A stretch of DNA of 33,553 bases from the NCBI GenBank assembly GCA_016873675.1, contig VGWG01000020.1, positions 1 to 33,553 of the forward strand, in the 5' to 3' direction. The notes beneath the pieces were generated by a model. It did no database searches, was not told the DNA's origin, and saw only the letters and a program-made list of their open reading frames with translations. The translations under genes were made by a program, and so were the position numbers. This document shows positions 32,298-33,553 of this stretch, piece after piece (position 1 is the first letter of the stretch; every line of letters starts with the position of its first letter). The DNA is from Lentisphaerota bacterium. Lineage in GTDB: Bacteria > Verrucomicrobiota > Kiritimatiellia > RFP12 > JAAYNR01.

Positions 32298-33461
32298 ATG
32301 GCCGTAAGTATTGCCGAAATCATCTTGTTGTGCCTTATAGCCGATTGGTGTTTCCGGCGCATGCGCATTCCGGGTCTCGTCGGCATGTTGCTCGTGGGCG
32401 TTATTCTCGGACCATACGCGCTTGAGTTTCTCGATCCCGGCCTGCTTACAATCGGGCCGGATTTACGCCTGAGCGCCCTCATCGTGATCCTCCTGCGGGT
32501 TGGCTTTGAGTTAAGCCGTTCGACACTTCATAGGATCGGCGGCAGAGCTTTACTCTTGGCTTTTATTCCTGCCACCATTGAAGGCGCGGCCATCACCATC
32601 GCCGGGCCGTGGTTGCTGGGCTTAAGCTTGCTCGAATCGGCTGTTTTGGGATCGGTTCTTGCGGCTGTTTCTCCCGCCGTAGTTGTACCTTCCATGATTG
32701 AGTTCATGAAGGAACGCCGGGGCGCAACCAAAGAGATCCCCTCCATGATCATGGCCGCAGCATCGGTTGACGACGTGTACGTGATCGTCGCGCACACAGC
32801 CATCCTGGGAGTCTATGTCGGCCAACAAGTCAATTTGGCAACACAAATCGTCAGTGTGCCGCTTTCTTTGATTTTAGGAATTGCTGTGGGGATTGCCATC
32901 GGGAGCGTCCTGTACAAGTTGTTCGACCGATTCAACCCCCGGGCGACAAAGAGGGTTCTCATCGTCATTGCCTTGTCCATTCTTCTCGTTCGAATACAAC
33001 ACAGTTTATCAGGCGTTCTGCCGTTTGCCGGTCTGGTTTCCGCCATGGCCATCGGATTCATTATTTTGGAAAAACGGGAATATATGGCTCATGAACTCTC
33101 GGCCAAATTGGCGAAGACGTGGGTGTTTGCGGAAATCATACTGTTCTCGATGGTCGGCGCACAGGTGAACATTGGAATCGCATGGCGAGCGGGTTTGATG
33201 GGAGCAGCAATAATAGGTCTTGGGCTTCTGGCTCGCAGCATAGGTGTCGGCCTTTGTCTTATCGGTAGCCGCTTAAACATAGGGGAGAGGTGTTTTGTTG
33301 CGGTAGCCTACTCTCCGAAGGCCACCGTGCAAGCCGCCATTGGTTCTGCTCCGCTGCTAGCCATGCGTTCAGCAGGGATGGACACAGCCCCAGGGGAAAT
33401 GATCCTCGCGATTGCCGTATTGAGCATTTTTCGGCACTTCACGAGAATCTGTGGGTGGTAG
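32298..33461 (+). CDS. Cation/proton antiporter (monovalent cation:H+ antiporter superfamily)
   Basis: 387 residues, almost entirely membrane helices (about 11-12), for example IAEIILLCLIADWCF, LVGMLLVGVILGPYALEFL and LIVILLRVGFELS. The unwound-helix ion-binding Asp pair typical of CPA antiporters is at SVDDVYVIV (Asp158/Asp159), and RIPGLVGMLLVGVILGP is a classic N-terminal block. There is no C-terminal TrkA or CBS domain, so it is a transport core only. The start ATG at 32298 has AAAGGA upstream, immediately after the MITE. Base composition and codon use (many A/T third positions) are clearly less GC-rich than the surrounding genes, suggesting recent transfer. Confidence 0.88.
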   Translation: MAVSIAEIILLCLIADWCFRRMRIPGLVGMLLVGVILGPYALEFLDPGLLTIGPDLRLSALIVILLRVGFELSRSTLHRIGGRALLLAFIPATIEGAAITIAGPWLLGLSLLESAVLGSVLAAVSPAVVVPSMIEFMKERRGATKEIPSMIMAAASVDDVYVIVAHTAILGVYVGQQVNLATQIVSVPLSLILGIAVGIAIGSVLYKLFDRFNPRATKRVLIVIALSILLVRIQHSLSGVLPFAGLVSAMAIGFIILEKREYMAHELSAKLAKTWVFAEIILFSMVGAQVNIGIAWRAGLMGAAIIGLGLLARSIGVGLCLIGSRLNIGERCFVAVAYSPKATVQAAIGSAPLLAMRSAGMDTAPGEMILAIAVLSIFRHFTRICGW

Positions 33462-33474
33462 TTGATTAAGAAAG

Positions 33475-33534
33475 GCGCATCCGGTTATCCTTCTTGTACA
33501 CAAAACAGAGGAGGATAAACGACACCGGATGCGC
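33475..33534. repeat. Inverted repeat at the right edge (GCGCATCCGG / CCGGATGCGC)
   Basis: A perfect 10-bp inverted repeat (33475-33484 and 33525-33534) encloses a further imperfect pair ATCCT/AGGAT. It begins 13 bp after the antiporter stop and its right arm contains the start codon of the next frame. It may be a terminator-like fold, an operator or the left end of a mobile element. Confidence 0.6.
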
Positions 33535-33553
33535 GTAGAAACTTTACTAAACC
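33529..33553 (+). CDS. Possible start of a gene cut by the window edge
   Basis: ATG at 33529 with GAGGAGG at 33508-33514 reads M-R-V-E-T-L-L-N before the edge. The N-terminus recalls some transposases, but eight residues are too few to assign. The inverted repeat around its start fits an insertion sequence end. Confidence 0.35.

Noticed and set aside
1-33553. tRNA, rRNA, riboswitch or replication origin
   Set aside because: I looked in the intergenic regions and saw no cloverleaf, rRNA signature, known riboswitch core or DnaA-box cluster; small unknown RNAs cannot be excluded.

Overview
The window is GC-rich bacterial chromosome carrying mostly housekeeping genes. No ribosomal RNA or tRNA gene was found to fix the taxonomy. 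The gene content suggests a fermentative anaerobe: pyruvate:ferredoxin oxidoreductase, class II aldolase, glycogen synthase and branching enzyme, galactokinase and cofactor-independent phosphoglycerate mutase. The eukaryote-like UDP-sugar pyrophosphorylase, the GLSLGE form of the FabD serine motif and the membrane-anchored protein with W-x(4)-P-E-A-A helical repeats are what I would expect from the PVC superphylum (Verrucomicrobiota/Kiritimatiellota/Lentisphaerota). That placement is inference.

Layout, left to right. Positions 1-3536 (minus strand) hold prfB, with an intact programmed +1 frameshift, then a UDPGP-family pyrophosphorylase, then gpmI, which runs off the left edge. A 7/8-nt tandem repeat separates the last two and encodes the pyrophosphorylase C-terminus. 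Positions 3695-5315 are an insertion sequence with a DDE transposase, bracketed by two inverted copies of a ~75-bp hairpin repeat. Positions 5425-8053 hold fabD-fabG-acpP, a terminator and pgpA. Positions 8016-11193 (minus) hold a Pro/Ala-rich membrane protein, peptide deformylase and a PAS histidine kinase with a degenerate receiver. Positions 11374-13062 hold ybaB-recR-yggS. A HAD-family hydrolase follows on the minus strand.

Positions 14339-17604 hold a dCMP deaminase (probably leaderless), galK, maf and tatD. Positions 17911-20226 hold a compact cluster: a single-domain response regulator, a KaiC-like ATPase, a small membrane-anchored protein and tcdA. Positions 20248-27372 (minus) form a glycogen locus: a small exported protein, glgA, glgB, a membrane-anchored helical-repeat protein and a phospholipase-D-family protein. 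Positions 27578-32177 hold fba, a strong terminator and the pyruvate:ferredoxin oxidoreductase gene. Positions 32298-33461 encode a cation/proton antiporter of visibly lower GC. The last bases look like the start of another, probably mobile, gene.

The main non-genic theme is a family of intergenic hairpin repeats beginning GAGGCTCTTGCAAAA. Two copies bracket the transposase in opposite orientation, one lies before the phospholipase-D gene, and one 101-bp element with perfect 18-bp inverted ends lies between nifJ and the antiporter. This suggests non-autonomous elements mobilised by the resident insertion sequence. The least-described gene set is the receiver/KaiC-like ATPase/membrane protein cluster.
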